Assembly: GCF_019049655.1 (NCBI RefSeq)
Contig: NZ_JAFMOX010000064.1
Span: 248,001-312,000, forward strand
DNA from: Rahnella rivi
GTDB taxonomy: Bacteria; Pseudomonadota; Gammaproteobacteria; Enterobacterales; Enterobacteriaceae
Length of the DNA stretch: 64,000 nucleotides
Reading direction: 5' to 3'
In this document: one piece after another, positions 33,705 through 43,336 of the stretch
Layout of the letters: each line of letters opens with the position of its first letter
How positions within the stretch are numbered: position 1 is the stretch's first letter
Notes under the pieces: generated by a model
What the model was told of the DNA's origin: nothing
Database searches by the model: none
What the model saw: the letters and a program-made list of their open reading frames with translations, nothing else
Translations under genes and position numbers: made by a program

Positions 33705-35144
33705 TTAGTGGCTTTCAGAGGCCACCGCTTTTTCGGCTTTCCGCTCGGCATCGGTACGGCTGAGTCGCTGTTCCAGCACTTCGAGCGTCACCCCGCGGGT
33801 TTCCGGCACTTTGCACTGAATGAAAATCCAGCCAGCCAGACAGATCACGGCGTAGATGAAGAAACTGCCCGCCGCCCCCAGCGCCGCGTTCATCAGCGGG
33901 AAGGTGTAAGTCAGCAGGAAACAGGCGATCCACAATGCCAGCGTGCCCACCGCCATCGCGTTTCCGCGCACCCGGTTAGGGAAAATTTCAGACAGCAGTA
34001 CCCAGGTCACCGGCGCCAGCGTCATGGCATAAATGGCGATCGCCACCAGCACCAGCAGCAACACCGGCAGGCCCGTGACACCAAACGAGTAGGACAGCCC
34101 GATCAAAATATAAATCACCGTCAGCCCCGCAGAACCCAGTTGCATCAGGCGACGGCGGCCAATTCTATCCACCAGCGGCAGTGCCAGCAGGGTAAAGATC
34201 AGGTTGATGAGGCCGGTAGCAACGATGGATTTCAGGGTATCGTTGATATCAAATCCGGCAGAGGCAAAAATCTCCTGCGCATAGTTGAATATCACGTTGA
34301 TCCCGCACCATTGCTGGAAAACCGCCAGCACAATGCCCATCAGTACCACAGGCCTGACGCGTGGCTCCCACAGCGCGGAAAACGGCACTTTCTGGTTTTC
34401 CGAGCCCAGCGAACGGCGGATATCCGCCAGCGTCTCGCGGGCGTATTCCACTGAACCGATACGTTGCAGCACTTTTTCCGCCTGAGTATAGCGGTTAGCT
34501 TTCGCCAGCCAGCGTGGGGATTCCGGCACCACAAACATCAGGGCCAGGAAGATGGCGGCAGGGATAGCTTCGGCACCAAACATGTAGCGCCAGCCGGTCT
34601 GACCGTTCCAGCTTTGTAAAATATCCGCCTGCACGGCGTCTGAGGCGACCGGTTCGGCAATCATCAGATTGATAAGCTGGGCGGCCAGTACACCGAGCAC
34701 AATCGTCAGCTGATTCACCGCCACAAAGCGCCCGCGTTTTTCTGCCGGACTGATTTCAGCGATGTAAACCGGTGCCAGTGCGGAGGCCAGACCAATGCCG
34801 ACGCCGCCCACGATCCGCCAGAAAACAAAGCTGTTAAAGCTGTCAGCCAGCGCCGTACCGACACCCGAGGCGGTGAAAAGCACGGCGGCGATAATCAGAG
34901 GCAGGCGGCGTCCGTAACGGTCGGAAAGCGTGCCAGAACCCGCCGCGCCCAGCACGCAGCCCAGCAACGCGGAGCTCATCGCCCAGCCGGACATTGCCGC
35001 GTCGGTGATGCCAAAATACGCCTCGTAGAAAGGTTTGGCTCCGCCGATCACCACCCAGTCATAGCCAAACAGTAAGCCGCCGCAGGCAGCCACCAGACAA
35101 ATCATCCACACGTAGGGCATATTTAAAGCTTTTGAATCAGACAT
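33705..35144 (-). CDS. MFS sugar:proton symporter (GalP/XylE/AraE family)
   Basis: A 479-residue sugar porter with 12 predicted membrane segments. The start is ATG 35144 (MSDSKALNMPYVWM): GAGGA is 6 bases upstream of it, whereas the ATG at 35150 overlaps that site. Family motifs are present: DRYGRR in the loop after segment 2, PESPRWL before the central loop (about 215), DRIGRRRL in the second half and VPETRGVTLE at the C-terminus. It is the last gene of the yphG-yphB-transporter unit, 9 bases after the epimerase. In E. coli the yph cluster has an ABC importer instead, so this porter probably takes up the same kind of sugar by another mechanism. The sugar is unknown. Confidence 0.88.
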   Translation of the reverse strand: MSDSKALNMPYVWMICLVAACGGLLFGYDWVVIGGAKPFYEAYFGITDAAMSGWAMSSALLGCVLGAAGSGTLSDRYGRRLPLIIAAVLFTASGVGTALADSFNSFVFWRIVGGVGIGLASALAPVYIAEISPAEKRGRFVAVNQLTIVLGVLAAQLINLMIAEPVASDAVQADILQSWNGQTGWRYMFGAEAIPAAIFLALMFVVPESPRWLAKANRYTQAEKVLQRIGSVEYARETLADIRRSLGSENQKVPFSALWEPRVRPVVLMGIVLAVFQQWCGINVIFNYAQEIFASAGFDINDTLKSIVATGLINLIFTLLALPLVDRIGRRRLMQLGSAGLTVIYILIGLSYSFGVTGLPVLLLVLVAIAIYAMTLAPVTWVLLSEIFPNRVRGNAMAVGTLALWIACFLLTYTFPLMNAALGAAGSFFIYAVICLAGWIFIQCKVPETRGVTLEVLEQRLSRTDAERKAEKAVASESH

Positions 35145-35153
35145 AAGCATTCC

Positions 35154-36053
35154 TCATTCCGGGATGTTAATCGTCGCGCTGTGCAGCGACATGTGCTGTG
35201 TCAGAGATTCGCCGGGCGATAACACCCGCAGCGAGCCACCCTGTGGCAGATGATGGTCATTTGCCGCATGGGTCATGGGTTCAAAGCAGAAGAAGTCGTG
35301 CTGATAGCCGGGGTCGAAACGGCTGTCGGAGATAAACAGGAAAAATACCGGGCATTCCGGAGATGTCGTCAGCCGAAGCTGATGGCCGGATTCAGGCCAG
35401 ACAATCTCTGCCTTGCCATCCCAGCCGGAAAAACCATTATTTACCCAGCGGCGGGGAAGCGGCTTTGGCGTGCAGAAATCCAGACCGGCGGGCAGTTCAT
35501 GATGATGTTTGCCCGCCAGCCACTGCGCGTCCTCCTGCCAGTAACCGCACGCGTTAGCCTGTAAAAGTGTGGTTTCGCTGAGCGGGAAAAACGGATGCCA
35601 TCCCAGCCCGTAAGGCAACGGATCTGCCCCCTGATTCGTGATGCGCAGACGCATATCCAGCCTGCTGTCCTGCAAAGAAAAATGCTGCTCCGCACGGTAG
35701 CAGTAACTTTCGCTGTGATGCGTAAAGGCCAGCGTCAGCGCGTCCTCACTCTGGAAAATGCATTGCCAGTTTCCCAGCCAGCCATCGCCATGCAGATAGT
35801 GCGCGTCCCCGGTGTTGGGCGGCAGTGTGTAATGACGGCCTTCAAAATCAAAAGCATTGCCTTTCAGTCGGTTACCAAAAGGCAGAAGCGGAAAACACGC
35901 CGATTCTGCGGCGGGTGTTTCCTCACTCAACACTGACGGGCGCAGCAGATGGACATTGCCTTCCGTCCGCTTTGCCAGCAGTTGCAAGAGGGTGCCGCCC
36001 GAGGGCGACACGGTGATTGCAAGGTGATGATTCTCCAGAGAATACAGCGGCAT
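35154..36053 (-). CDS. yphB: Aldose 1-epimerase-family protein, YphB-like
   Basis: A 299-residue galactose-mutarotase-fold protein, presumably interconverting sugar anomers. The start is ATG 36053 (MPLYSLENHH), behind AAGGAG; a GTG at 36071 would add six residues. Features shared with E. coli YphB as I remember it: CFPLLPFGNRLKGN near 57, DAHYLHGDGWLGNWQC near 88, LGWHPFFPL near 155 and FFCFEPMTHAANDHH near 262. The His residues in HGDGW and GWHPFF are the usual catalytic pair. It sits between yphG and the transporter; the three form a tight operon. Confidence 0.85.
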   Translation of the reverse strand: MPLYSLENHHLAITVSPSGGTLLQLLAKRTEGNVHLLRPSVLSEETPAAESACFPLLPFGNRLKGNAFDFEGRHYTLPPNTGDAHYLHGDGWLGNWQCIFQSEDALTLAFTHHSESYCYRAEQHFSLQDSRLDMRLRITNQGADPLPYGLGWHPFFPLSETTLLQANACGYWQEDAQWLAGKHHHELPAGLDFCTPKPLPRRWVNNGFSGWDGKAEIVWPESGHQLRLTTSPECPVFFLFISDSRFDPGYQHDFFCFEPMTHAANDHHLPQGGSLRVLSPGESLTQHMSLHSATINIPE

Positions 36054-36071
36054 TTTTCTCTTCTCCTTCAC

Positions 36072-39000
36072 TCAGCAATCCGGCAACTGCGAGAAGAGGT
36101 GCGCTTTGCCACAGGCAGGATCCAGCGCGAAGATTTGCTGCAACACATCAGCAAAGGCTTCGTCTTCCAGACCGCGCAGCGCCAGCGCTTTCACCAGAAG
36201 ACAGTGAATGCGATGTTCTTTCTGGCGATCGCCGGTCAGCACCACTAAATCCGGCAATGACACCGCGAAGAAATCGGCGTGGACAGGCTTCTCCGCCGCG
36301 CTTTCCGCCCATTCCAGCATTTGCCAGAAGACCTGACGGCTTTGCACCACATCGTTAAGTTTGCGCAGCGCCATGCCCTGATAGAACACATAATCCACCG
36401 GCTGATCGTTGTAATAACGCCGCTCGCCAATCCCTTTGTCGCCCGCGGCGGCACGCTCAAACCATGCCTGCGCCTGTTTATGCTGCTGAAGTTTTTGCGC
36501 GCAAATGCCCAGCCAGAAGCAGATATCGTTATCCGTTTGCCCGACCAGCCGCCCTTCGCTGAGGTTTTGCGGGTATTTCAGCGCGGACAGTAAAAGCGCC
36601 TGCGCGGCAACCACATCCCCGCTGTTTAGATAATCAAACGCCAGCAACTGTTTGTTCAGCAGATACTGGCCGGTGATGCGCCCTTCACCGCCTTCCCATG
36701 GATGGAATTTCCGGTCGGCCAGCAGCGCCCTTGCCGCCTGTAGCTGGCCGCACTGGTGATATAAACTGAGCAGTTCAGCGGTCAGGTCGTCGCGCTGCGT
36801 GGCGACGGGCAGCACTTTCTCGAGCCGCGCCAGACGGATTTGCGGCGCTACGCCGGTCAGACGATTAAGCAGATCAGATTCAAATAACAGCCGCGCATCC
36901 TGTGGCTGTAGCCGGCACGCCTCTTCCAGACAGCGGCGCGCTTCGGTGGCGTCCTGCTTCTGGTTCCACGCATCAATCCCCAGCCCGCGCCATGCATCCG
37001 CAAAGTCAGGTTCCAGCTCCAGACAACGCTGCCAGCAGGCCACTGCCGTTTGTGTATTGCCTTTGCTGTAATGGAAAGAGGCCAGCAAGTGCAGGGCAAA
37101 AGCGTCATCAGGGAAAGCCGCAAGCATACGCACTTCCGCCAGCCATTGCGGGAAACGGACATGCTGCGGAAAAGCATTTCGCGCCGCCAGACACAATGCC
37201 TCGCGCCCTTCTTTTTGCAGGGAAGCCTGCAAATACAGCGGCAGTGTTTCCTGACTGTTGACGGCGTTCAGCGCGTCGAGTGCCATCGCATCCAGCCCGC
37301 AAGCGGTCAGCTGATCAGCAATATTCATGGCGTTTTCACCACGCTGCCCGGTGACATCCCGCAACTGCGCGGCTGATTGCGCATCCGGAGTTAGGTGATA
37401 GCGCAGGAAGTGCAGCAGGTAATGCAGCGGATAGCGTTGTAAATGTTCTTCGATATAAGTCCGGGCATCCTGATTCATAAGGCACAGCAAGGTGGCTTTC
37501 AGGCCAATCAGACCGTAATGGTTGGCCTGCGTCGCCAGCCCCTGCTCGCAGAAATTCAGTGCCTGCGGGTACTGCCCGCGGCGGGTGGCAATCCGCGCCA
37601 GGCCGAAGAAGCCCCCGGATTTGGCGTTCCCGCTCCAGACCGCGCGGTAATAACTGTCAAAAGCCGCGTCAACATCACCGGTTTGCTCAAGGGCATTCGC
37701 ACGGACGAGGCTCGCCAGACCGCATTGCGGATTCTTATTCAGCCGGTGCGCCCGGCTCAGCGCCGCATCAGCTAACGCCAGCGCCTGACTGAAATTCGCC
37801 TGATTGTAGCTGAGCGTAGCCAGCGCCAGATTGCAGCGGTAATCCAGTGGATCCAGTTCCACTCCGCGCCGGTAGTAATTCACCGCTCCCTGGCTGGCGT
37901 GGTTGTATTGCTCAAGATGCTGGCCGATAAACCAGGCTTCGTCGGCAGAAGTGATGTCCTGCGCGGGCAATGGCGCGCTGGCGGGCGACGGTAACGGCGT
38001 TTCACTGGCCTGATGCTCCAGATAAGACAACAGTTCATGCCCCTGATCATCGCGCAAACGCAGCCGCAGGCGCGACGGAAATTCCCCGCTCAGTTCTCCC
38101 TGAAGCACGTCGCCCGGCTGCAAAGTGATGTCCTTTTCCAGCAGAATGTGCGTGCCATCCTCAGAAGCAATCTCAATTCGCGCGGCAATTAACGGGCTGA
38201 CGGCGTAAACGCCCCACGCCAGTGTTTGCCCGTGACGTTCAAGTTTGATCACCGCCTGCTCAGAGGCATTCTGCACCGTGCCAAGGTCGCTGTAAGGCAG
38301 GAAGTTCTGAACGAAACACTTCTCCTCATAAGCATCCAGCCAGGTGAAATCCGGCTGATTGTCGGTGAATACGCCGGTCATCAGCTCGATGTAAGGCCCG
38401 TTGTTATCGGTCAGGTTGCGATCCCACGCGCGGCCGAAATCGCAGTTGCCCCAGGTCCACTGCTTTTTGCCCGGCGACACGTGATGGTCGGCGATATGCA
38501 GCAATCCGCCCTGCTGCTCGTGGTCATACGCGCCGACGAAGTCATAGTCAGATTTGTCGGCCATGTAGGACGTCGGGACAGGAATGTTTTTGTAGCGCGA
38601 GATATCGACGCCCGCCGAATAATCCACTTTGTAGTAGGTGCCGGTGGCGATCGGGAAGGAAGACACATCGCGTTTACCGTGGTCGAAAACGGCGGTGACA
38701 TCGGGCGGAAATACGCTCTGATGACCGTCTCCGCCGGTGACTGCCGGATTGGCCCACCACAGGAAATGGCGTGGCGTCGGGTTGCCGTTGTAAATTTTGG
38801 CACTGATTTCCAGCAGCGCTTTATCGGGAAAGAGGGTAAAACCGGTCATGACCTGCAGGCCGCGCATCGGTTCCACTTCGCCCATCCAAACAGTTTGAGC
38901 GCCGTTATCGTGCGCCTGTACGGTGAAATCCACCGGCATAAAAGTGGTCGGACGGTGATGCTGCGGCCAGTTAAATTCGATACCGCCTGAAATCCACGGC

Positions 39001-39326
39001 CCGAGTAAGCCGACCAGTGCGGGTTTCACGACGTCGTTGTAGTAGACAAAATCACGCTGTTTGATTTTGTCCCAGGCGCGGTGAACACGGCCACCCAGCT
39101 CCGGTAACAGCATGATTTTTAGATAATCATTTTCAAGATACAACGCCTGATAGGTTTTCATGACCTTTTCACCGGTCAGCGTATCCGTCACGCCGTACGG
39201 ATAGACCGCACCAGAAGAGCCCTGATAAACCCGGTGCGCCAGAAACATCGGGTGCGTGTCCTGCTTTCCTGTCAGCCAGGTCGGGAGTTCGACCGCTTCC
39301 TGCCAGACTTTTACTGCTGTGCTCAT
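36072..39326 (-). CDS. yphG: DUF5107-TPR protein, YphG-like
   Basis: A 1084-residue cytoplasmic protein with two parts. Residues 1 to about 430 form the DUF5107 domain, which I read as a mutarotase-like beta-supersandwich: YLKIMLLPELGGRVHRAWDK near 68, then GIEFNWPQHHRPTTF near 114, an FLWWANPAV segment near 195 and DFGRAWDRN near 300. The rest, about 460-1084, is a long array of TPR-like helical repeats (for example ALSYNQANFSQALALADAAL, and LASFHYSKGNTQTAVACW). No signal peptide. It corresponds to E. coli YphG in size, architecture and neighbours. No activity is known; a glycosidase or sugar-processing role is inference. The ribosome site is weak. Confidence 0.82.
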   Translation of the reverse strand: MSTAVKVWQEAVELPTWLTGKQDTHPMFLAHRVYQGSSGAVYPYGVTDTLTGEKVMKTYQALYLENDYLKIMLLPELGGRVHRAWDKIKQRDFVYYNDVVKPALVGLLGPWISGGIEFNWPQHHRPTTFMPVDFTVQAHDNGAQTVWMGEVEPMRGLQVMTGFTLFPDKALLEISAKIYNGNPTPRHFLWWANPAVTGGDGHQSVFPPDVTAVFDHGKRDVSSFPIATGTYYKVDYSAGVDISRYKNIPVPTSYMADKSDYDFVGAYDHEQQGGLLHIADHHVSPGKKQWTWGNCDFGRAWDRNLTDNNGPYIELMTGVFTDNQPDFTWLDAYEEKCFVQNFLPYSDLGTVQNASEQAVIKLERHGQTLAWGVYAVSPLIAARIEIASEDGTHILLEKDITLQPGDVLQGELSGEFPSRLRLRLRDDQGHELLSYLEHQASETPLPSPASAPLPAQDITSADEAWFIGQHLEQYNHASQGAVNYYRRGVELDPLDYRCNLALATLSYNQANFSQALALADAALSRAHRLNKNPQCGLASLVRANALEQTGDVDAAFDSYYRAVWSGNAKSGGFFGLARIATRRGQYPQALNFCEQGLATQANHYGLIGLKATLLCLMNQDARTYIEEHLQRYPLHYLLHFLRYHLTPDAQSAAQLRDVTGQRGENAMNIADQLTACGLDAMALDALNAVNSQETLPLYLQASLQKEGREALCLAARNAFPQHVRFPQWLAEVRMLAAFPDDAFALHLLASFHYSKGNTQTAVACWQRCLELEPDFADAWRGLGIDAWNQKQDATEARRCLEEACRLQPQDARLLFESDLLNRLTGVAPQIRLARLEKVLPVATQRDDLTAELLSLYHQCGQLQAARALLADRKFHPWEGGEGRITGQYLLNKQLLAFDYLNSGDVVAAQALLLSALKYPQNLSEGRLVGQTDNDICFWLGICAQKLQQHKQAQAWFERAAAGDKGIGERRYYNDQPVDYVFYQGMALRKLNDVVQSRQVFWQMLEWAESAAEKPVHADFFAVSLPDLVVLTGDRQKEHRIHCLLVKALALRGLEDEAFADVLQQIFALDPACGKAHLFSQLPDC

Positions 39327-39435
39327 GATTTCCCCTCAGTACGCCAGTCTGAAATATCAATTCCGGGATTCTACGCAGCGTACCGGGGCGGGGAATTTGC
39401 TACGGTCACGCAATTCAGTAAACGGGGTTGAGTAA

Positions 39436-40623
39436 ATGTCCGAGGTCGGGTTGAATAATCTGCGGCTGCGCCAGTTCAATAAACAGGTGCTGATGACGCT
39501 GCTGTACCGTGAGAAAAATGCCAGTAAATCCACGCTGGCCAGGCTTTCCCGTCTGTCGATCCCGGCGGTCAGTAAGATCCTCGACGATCTGCAACGTGAC
39601 GGATTGATCATCCACAGTCCGGTGAATTTACACACGCGCGGGCTGGGTGGCGGCAGTTATCAGATAGCCACTGACGGCAGCGCCGTGCTGTGCCTGAATA
39701 TCACGCCTTACCGCATCGAAAGTATTCTGGTCAGCAGGCTGGTTTTGCCGCTGAGTGGATATCAGATGACGGAAATTTCAGTCAAAACGCCGGATGCGCT
39801 GCTGGCGCAAATCGAAACCTGCTTTCATCAGTACCGGAAAAACTATCCCGGCCTGAAAATCCGGCTGGCGCTGGCGATCCACGGTCAGGTCAATCCGACC
39901 ACCGGCGTGTCACAGCGGATGCCGCAGGCGCCCTGGACCGGTGAAATTGAGATTAAATATCTGCTGGAAGAAAAGCTGCAAACCGACATCCTGATGGATA
40001 ACGATTGCATCATGCTGGCGCTGGCGGAGAAATGGCAACATACTAATAATCATCAGGATTTTTGCGTGATCAATGTCGATTACGGCATTGGTTCCTCTTT
40101 CGTAATCAACGACAAAATCTATCGCGGCAATCTGTTTGGCAGCGGACAGATTGGGCACACCATCGTTGATCCTCACGGCGACCGCTGCGCCTGCGGGCGG
40201 TATGGTTGCCTCGAAACACTGGCGTCATTGTCGGCATTAAAGAAAAAAGCACGTCTGCTCGAGCCTGCGGACTCTTTCACCCGCACGCCCTCAACGCAGC
40301 AACTGATCGACCGCTATCATCAGGGCGAAAGCGCCATTTGCGAACAGGTGATGGAAGGCGCCCGCGCACTGGGATTGAGCCTGTATAACTTCCTCAACAT
40401 TCTGAATATCAATCACATTTATCTTTATGGTCGCAGTTGCGGTTTTGGCGATGCCTGGCTGAAAACCGTCTGCGCACAAAGCGGCCTCAATCCTTTTGAC
40501 CGTACCGATCATGTCAAAACTCAGGCGACGCATATTGCACCGGGCACGCTGAGCCGGGAGCAGCAAATTATGGGCATTGGCTATCTGTATGTGGAAAAGG
40601 CACTGGACGCGATGGCGGGCTGA
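39436..40623 (+). CDS. yphH: ROK-family transcriptional regulator, YphH-like
   Basis: A 395-residue ROK regulator (NagC/XylR type). The N-terminal winged helix-turn-helix lies at about 15-65 (KSTLARLSRLSIPAVSKILDDL). The ROK sugar-sensing domain holds DNDCIMLALAEKW near 185, a degenerate GIGSSFVIN, GQIGHTIVDP near 236 with the zinc-ligand His, and the CACGRYGCLE cysteine cluster near 254. The kinase phosphate loop is not intact, as expected for a regulator. It diverges from yphG with a 109-base shared region, matching the E. coli yphG-yphH pairing. A sugar is the likely inducer. Confidence 0.88.
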   Translation: MSEVGLNNLRLRQFNKQVLMTLLYREKNASKSTLARLSRLSIPAVSKILDDLQRDGLIIHSPVNLHTRGLGGGSYQIATDGSAVLCLNITPYRIESILVSRLVLPLSGYQMTEISVKTPDALLAQIETCFHQYRKNYPGLKIRLALAIHGQVNPTTGVSQRMPQAPWTGEIEIKYLLEEKLQTDILMDNDCIMLALAEKWQHTNNHQDFCVINVDYGIGSSFVINDKIYRGNLFGSGQIGHTIVDPHGDRCACGRYGCLETLASLSALKKKARLLEPADSFTRTPSTQQLIDRYHQGESAICEQVMEGARALGLSLYNFLNILNINHIYLYGRSCGFGDAWLKTVCAQSGLNPFDRTDHVKTQATHIAPGTLSREQQIMGIGYLYVEKALDAMAG

Positions 40624-40722
40624 ACGGCGCATAATTCGTCGATTTGGCCGAAGCATGATAAAATCAATGATGGCCGCATGATGTGGCTTATCGACCCCCA
40701 TCTGCGCTCAGAGAACGTTGCT

Positions 40723-41232
40723 ATGACCCTGAATAATCCGGAAAAATTACTTTCACAAGCTGAAGAACTTTGCCAGCAGCGCAATGTTCGCCTTACCCCG
40801 CAGCGGCTGGAAGTACTGCGTCTGATGGCGCAACAACCCGGTGCGATCAGCGCCTATGATTTACTGGATCTGTTGCGTGTCAGCGAGCCACAGGCTAAAC
40901 CGCCCACCGTTTACCGGGCGCTGGATTTCCTGCTGGAACAGGGCTTTATTCATCGGGTCGAGTCAGCCAACAGTTATGTGCTGTGCCACCATTTCGAAGA
41001 GCCGAGCCACACCTCTGCACTGTTTATCTGCGATCGCTGCGGGCTGGTAACAGAAAAAACCACTGACGGCATCGAAGAACGCTTAGCGAAACTGGCACTG
41101 GATTCGGGTTTTGAACTGCGTCATTCCGTGGTCGAAGCGCATGGCTTGTGCGGCGACTGCAAAGTCGTTGAAACCTGCGAAAGCCACGATCACTGCGATC
41201 ACGATCATTCAATTGTGGTGAAGAAACGCTGA
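40723..41232 (+). CDS. zur: Zinc uptake regulator Zur
   Basis: A Fur-family repressor that shuts off zinc uptake genes when zinc is plentiful. The start is ATG 40723 (MTLNNPEKLL), 15 codons inside the longer frame, giving 169 residues (E. coli 171). The winged helix spans about 20-85 (NVRLTPQRLEVLRLM, then KPPTVYRALDFLLEQGF, which is nearly identical in enterobacteria). Zinc ligands are CDRCG (about 103-107), CGDC (about 143-146) and the C-terminal ESHDHCDHDHS. The backbone position is next to yjbJ and dinF. Confidence 0.96.
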   Translation: MTLNNPEKLLSQAEELCQQRNVRLTPQRLEVLRLMAQQPGAISAYDLLDLLRVSEPQAKPPTVYRALDFLLEQGFIHRVESANSYVLCHHFEEPSHTSALFICDRCGLVTEKTTDGIEERLAKLALDSGFELRHSVVEAHGLCGDCKVVETCESHDHCDHDHSIVVKKR

Positions 41233-41422
41233 CGGGTCGGGTTTAAAGCGGAGTTTATAGCGGAAGTTAATTAGCGGGTGAAATGTTCGGATGAAGGATG
41301 TTTTACACAAATTAGTACAGTGAAGCAGTTGGGTACATCCGTGTACCCGTATCCTGAAGCGTTCCGGGTAGGAGCAGCTAAATCTCAGGATACGTCACTG
41401 ACACGCGAGGGGGAGTCGCGCT

Positions 41423-41632
41423 TTACCAGTGATATTTGTTGCTTGATTCCCAATCTTTGAGCTCTTTTTCGGCCTGATCTTTCTGATAGCCGTAACGCTC
41501 CTGAATCTTCCCTACCAGCTGATCACGTTTACCTTCAACGACAGTCAGGTCATCATCGGTCAGCTTGCCCCATTTTTCTTTTACTTTGCCTTTAAACTGC
41601 TTCCAGTTACCGTCGGCTTGGTCCTTATTCAT
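41423..41632 (-). CDS. yjbJ: CsbD-family stress protein YjbJ
   Basis: A 69-residue, very hydrophilic CsbD-like protein, abundant in stationary phase or under osmotic stress in E. coli, with unknown mechanism. The characteristic GNWKQFKGKVKEKWGKLTDDD start and ERYGYQKDQAEKEL helix are present. The ribosome site is AGGAGATATTTT before ATG. It is a backbone gene between zur and dinF. The 190 bases between zur and yjbJ contain a small hairpin GGGTACA-TCCG-TGTACCC (41330-41347 approximately) and no gene that I can support. Confidence 0.95.
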   Translation of the reverse strand: MNKDQADGNWKQFKGKVKEKWGKLTDDDLTVVEGKRDQLVGKIQERYGYQKDQAEKELKDWESSNKYHW

Positions 41633-41823
41633 AAAATATCTCCTGTTACCTTAGGGTTGTGGAGCTGCGGATTACCGCTGCAGCTCGGGCTTAACACTTT
41701 AAAGGTTAGTAGAGAATTTCGATTTATCCTGCCATCGGAGGGATAAAAACCATTATTAGGATTATTCCAAAGCACGATATAACGGCAACCCGCGATTACC
41801 CACCGTTTGAAAAGCCCGCTAAT

Positions 41824-43188
41824 TCAGTGAACTGACGATGAAAACCAGCTGTCGCGCTGCCAGTAGCGGTGCCATATCCAGCCCAGTGAAATACCTCGTA
41901 ATCCGAGGAACACCGTCAGCGCCAGCCAAAGCGCGTGGTTACCCAATATCGGCAAGGTGAACAGCGTCAGCCCGTACCCCAGCGCAGCAACCGCCATACT
42001 GTTACGCATATCCCTTCCGCGCGTGGCGCCGATAAACATCCCGTCGAGCAGGTAACACCACACTGCCACCAGCGGCAGAACAATCTGCCAGCCAAGATAA
42101 CGATCGGCCAGCTGGCGCAGCTCCGGTAATGACGTCAGCGCATTGATAATCTGTTCACCGGTCAGCGCGTATATCAGTGCAAATGCCAGAGCGACCAGCC
42201 CGGCCTGACGGCATGCGGCACGCCAGACATTGAGCAATTTTTCGCGATTGCGGGCGCCAAACGCCTCACCTGAATGGGCTTCAATGGCGTAAGCAAAACC
42301 GTCGAGCGCAAAAGCGGTGAAGGTCAGAAGATTCATCAACACGGCATTGACCGCCACAATATGGCTGCCCAGACGCGCACCCAGAATGGTCAGTGAGGCA
42401 AAGCACAGTTGAAGAAGCAGTGAGCGCAGCATAATGTCGCGGTTAAGACTTAACAGCCGCCGCAGATCACCGCGCCAGGCAGAGGTTAACAGCGCAGGAC
42501 TGATGCCCCGGCGCTGCATCACGCGCCAGACCAAAAACAACCCGATAAACAGCGTGAAATATTCTGAGCAGGCCGTGGCCGTGGCGGCACCACGGACATT
42601 CCAGCCAAGCCCTATCACCAGCCAAAGATCCAACACGATATTGAGCAGATTACCGGCAATGAGCAGCATTACCGGCCCACGCACGTACTGGATACCAAGC
42701 AGCCAACCCAAAATCACCAGATTTGCCAGAGACGCGGGGGCGCTGTACCAGCGGATCTCCAGAAAAAGCCGCGCCTGTTCAAGCACAGACTGGCTACCGC
42801 CGACGATGTGAAAAGCGCCTTCCATCAGGGGATGGCGGAAAAGCAAGATCACCACACCGGCGAGCACGGCCAGAAGAAAGGGTTGTACGAATGCGCGGGC
42901 CAGCAACAGGTTGTCTTGCGCACCGAGCGCCTGAGCGGTCATGCCGGTGGTACTCATGCGCAGAAAGAGCAGCATCATAAACAGGAAGGTGGTGATCATC
43001 GAACCGACTGCAACGCCGCCAAGATAGTCGGGGCTGTCGAGATGACCGATCACTGCCGTATCCACTAACCCCAGCAACGGCACGGTGATATTAGAAAAAA
43101 TCATCGGTAGCGCGAGCATCCAGAGGGCTTTATCGGTCGGGCTCAAAAAGGTGTGTTTTAGCTTTTGCAGAAGGGAATGTTGTTGCAT
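41824..43188 (-). CDS. dinF: MATE-family efflux protein DinF
   Basis: A multidrug/oxidised-compound exporter of the MATE family with 12 predicted membrane segments; in E. coli it is SOS-induced through the lexA promoter. The start is taken as ATG 43188 (MQQHSLLQKLKHTF), giving 454 residues; ATG 43200 is possible, and neither has a clear ribosome site. LALPMIFSNITVPLLGLVDT, TTGMTAQALG, GNLLNIVLDLWLV and EAHSGEAFG are the DinF-type family motifs. Here 265 bases containing an ERIC element and a GC hairpin lie between lexA and dinF, instead of the short gap known in E. coli. Confidence 0.95.
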   Translation of the reverse strand: MQQHSLLQKLKHTFLSPTDKALWMLALPMIFSNITVPLLGLVDTAVIGHLDSPDYLGGVAVGSMITTFLFMMLLFLRMSTTGMTAQALGAQDNLLLARAFVQPFLLAVLAGVVILLFRHPLMEGAFHIVGGSQSVLEQARLFLEIRWYSAPASLANLVILGWLLGIQYVRGPVMLLIAGNLLNIVLDLWLVIGLGWNVRGAATATACSEYFTLFIGLFLVWRVMQRRGISPALLTSAWRGDLRRLLSLNRDIMLRSLLLQLCFASLTILGARLGSHIVAVNAVLMNLLTFTAFALDGFAYAIEAHSGEAFGARNREKLLNVWRAACRQAGLVALAFALIYALTGEQIINALTSLPELRQLADRYLGWQIVLPLVAVWCYLLDGMFIGATRGRDMRNSMAVAALGYGLTLFTLPILGNHALWLALTVFLGLRGISLGWIWHRYWQRDSWFSSSVH

Positions 43189-43232
43189 AGAGAATCTCAT
43201 GCCGGAGGTTCGGGATATGCCTGTAAATGACA

Positions 43233-43250
43233 TCGCCCCGAGAGGGGCGA
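43233..43250. terminator. GC-rich hairpin between lexA and dinF
   Basis: A perfect 7-bp stem (TCGCCCC / GGGGCGA) with the stable 4-base loop GAGA, 45 bases before dinF. No T-run follows on the minus strand, so it may attenuate or process the lexA-dinF message rather than end it. Confidence 0.4.
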
Positions 43251-43336
43251 CGAGATGAAACGTTAAAGCTTAGCGGTATGTCAGAGGCGGCTCACGACCC
43301 GCAAATCAAAAACATGACCCTTTGGATCAACAATTT

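Noticed and set aside
39359..39397. Inverted repeat AATTCC / GGAATT between yphG and yphH
   Set aside because: Only six bases per arm with a 27-base spacer; too weak to call an operator.
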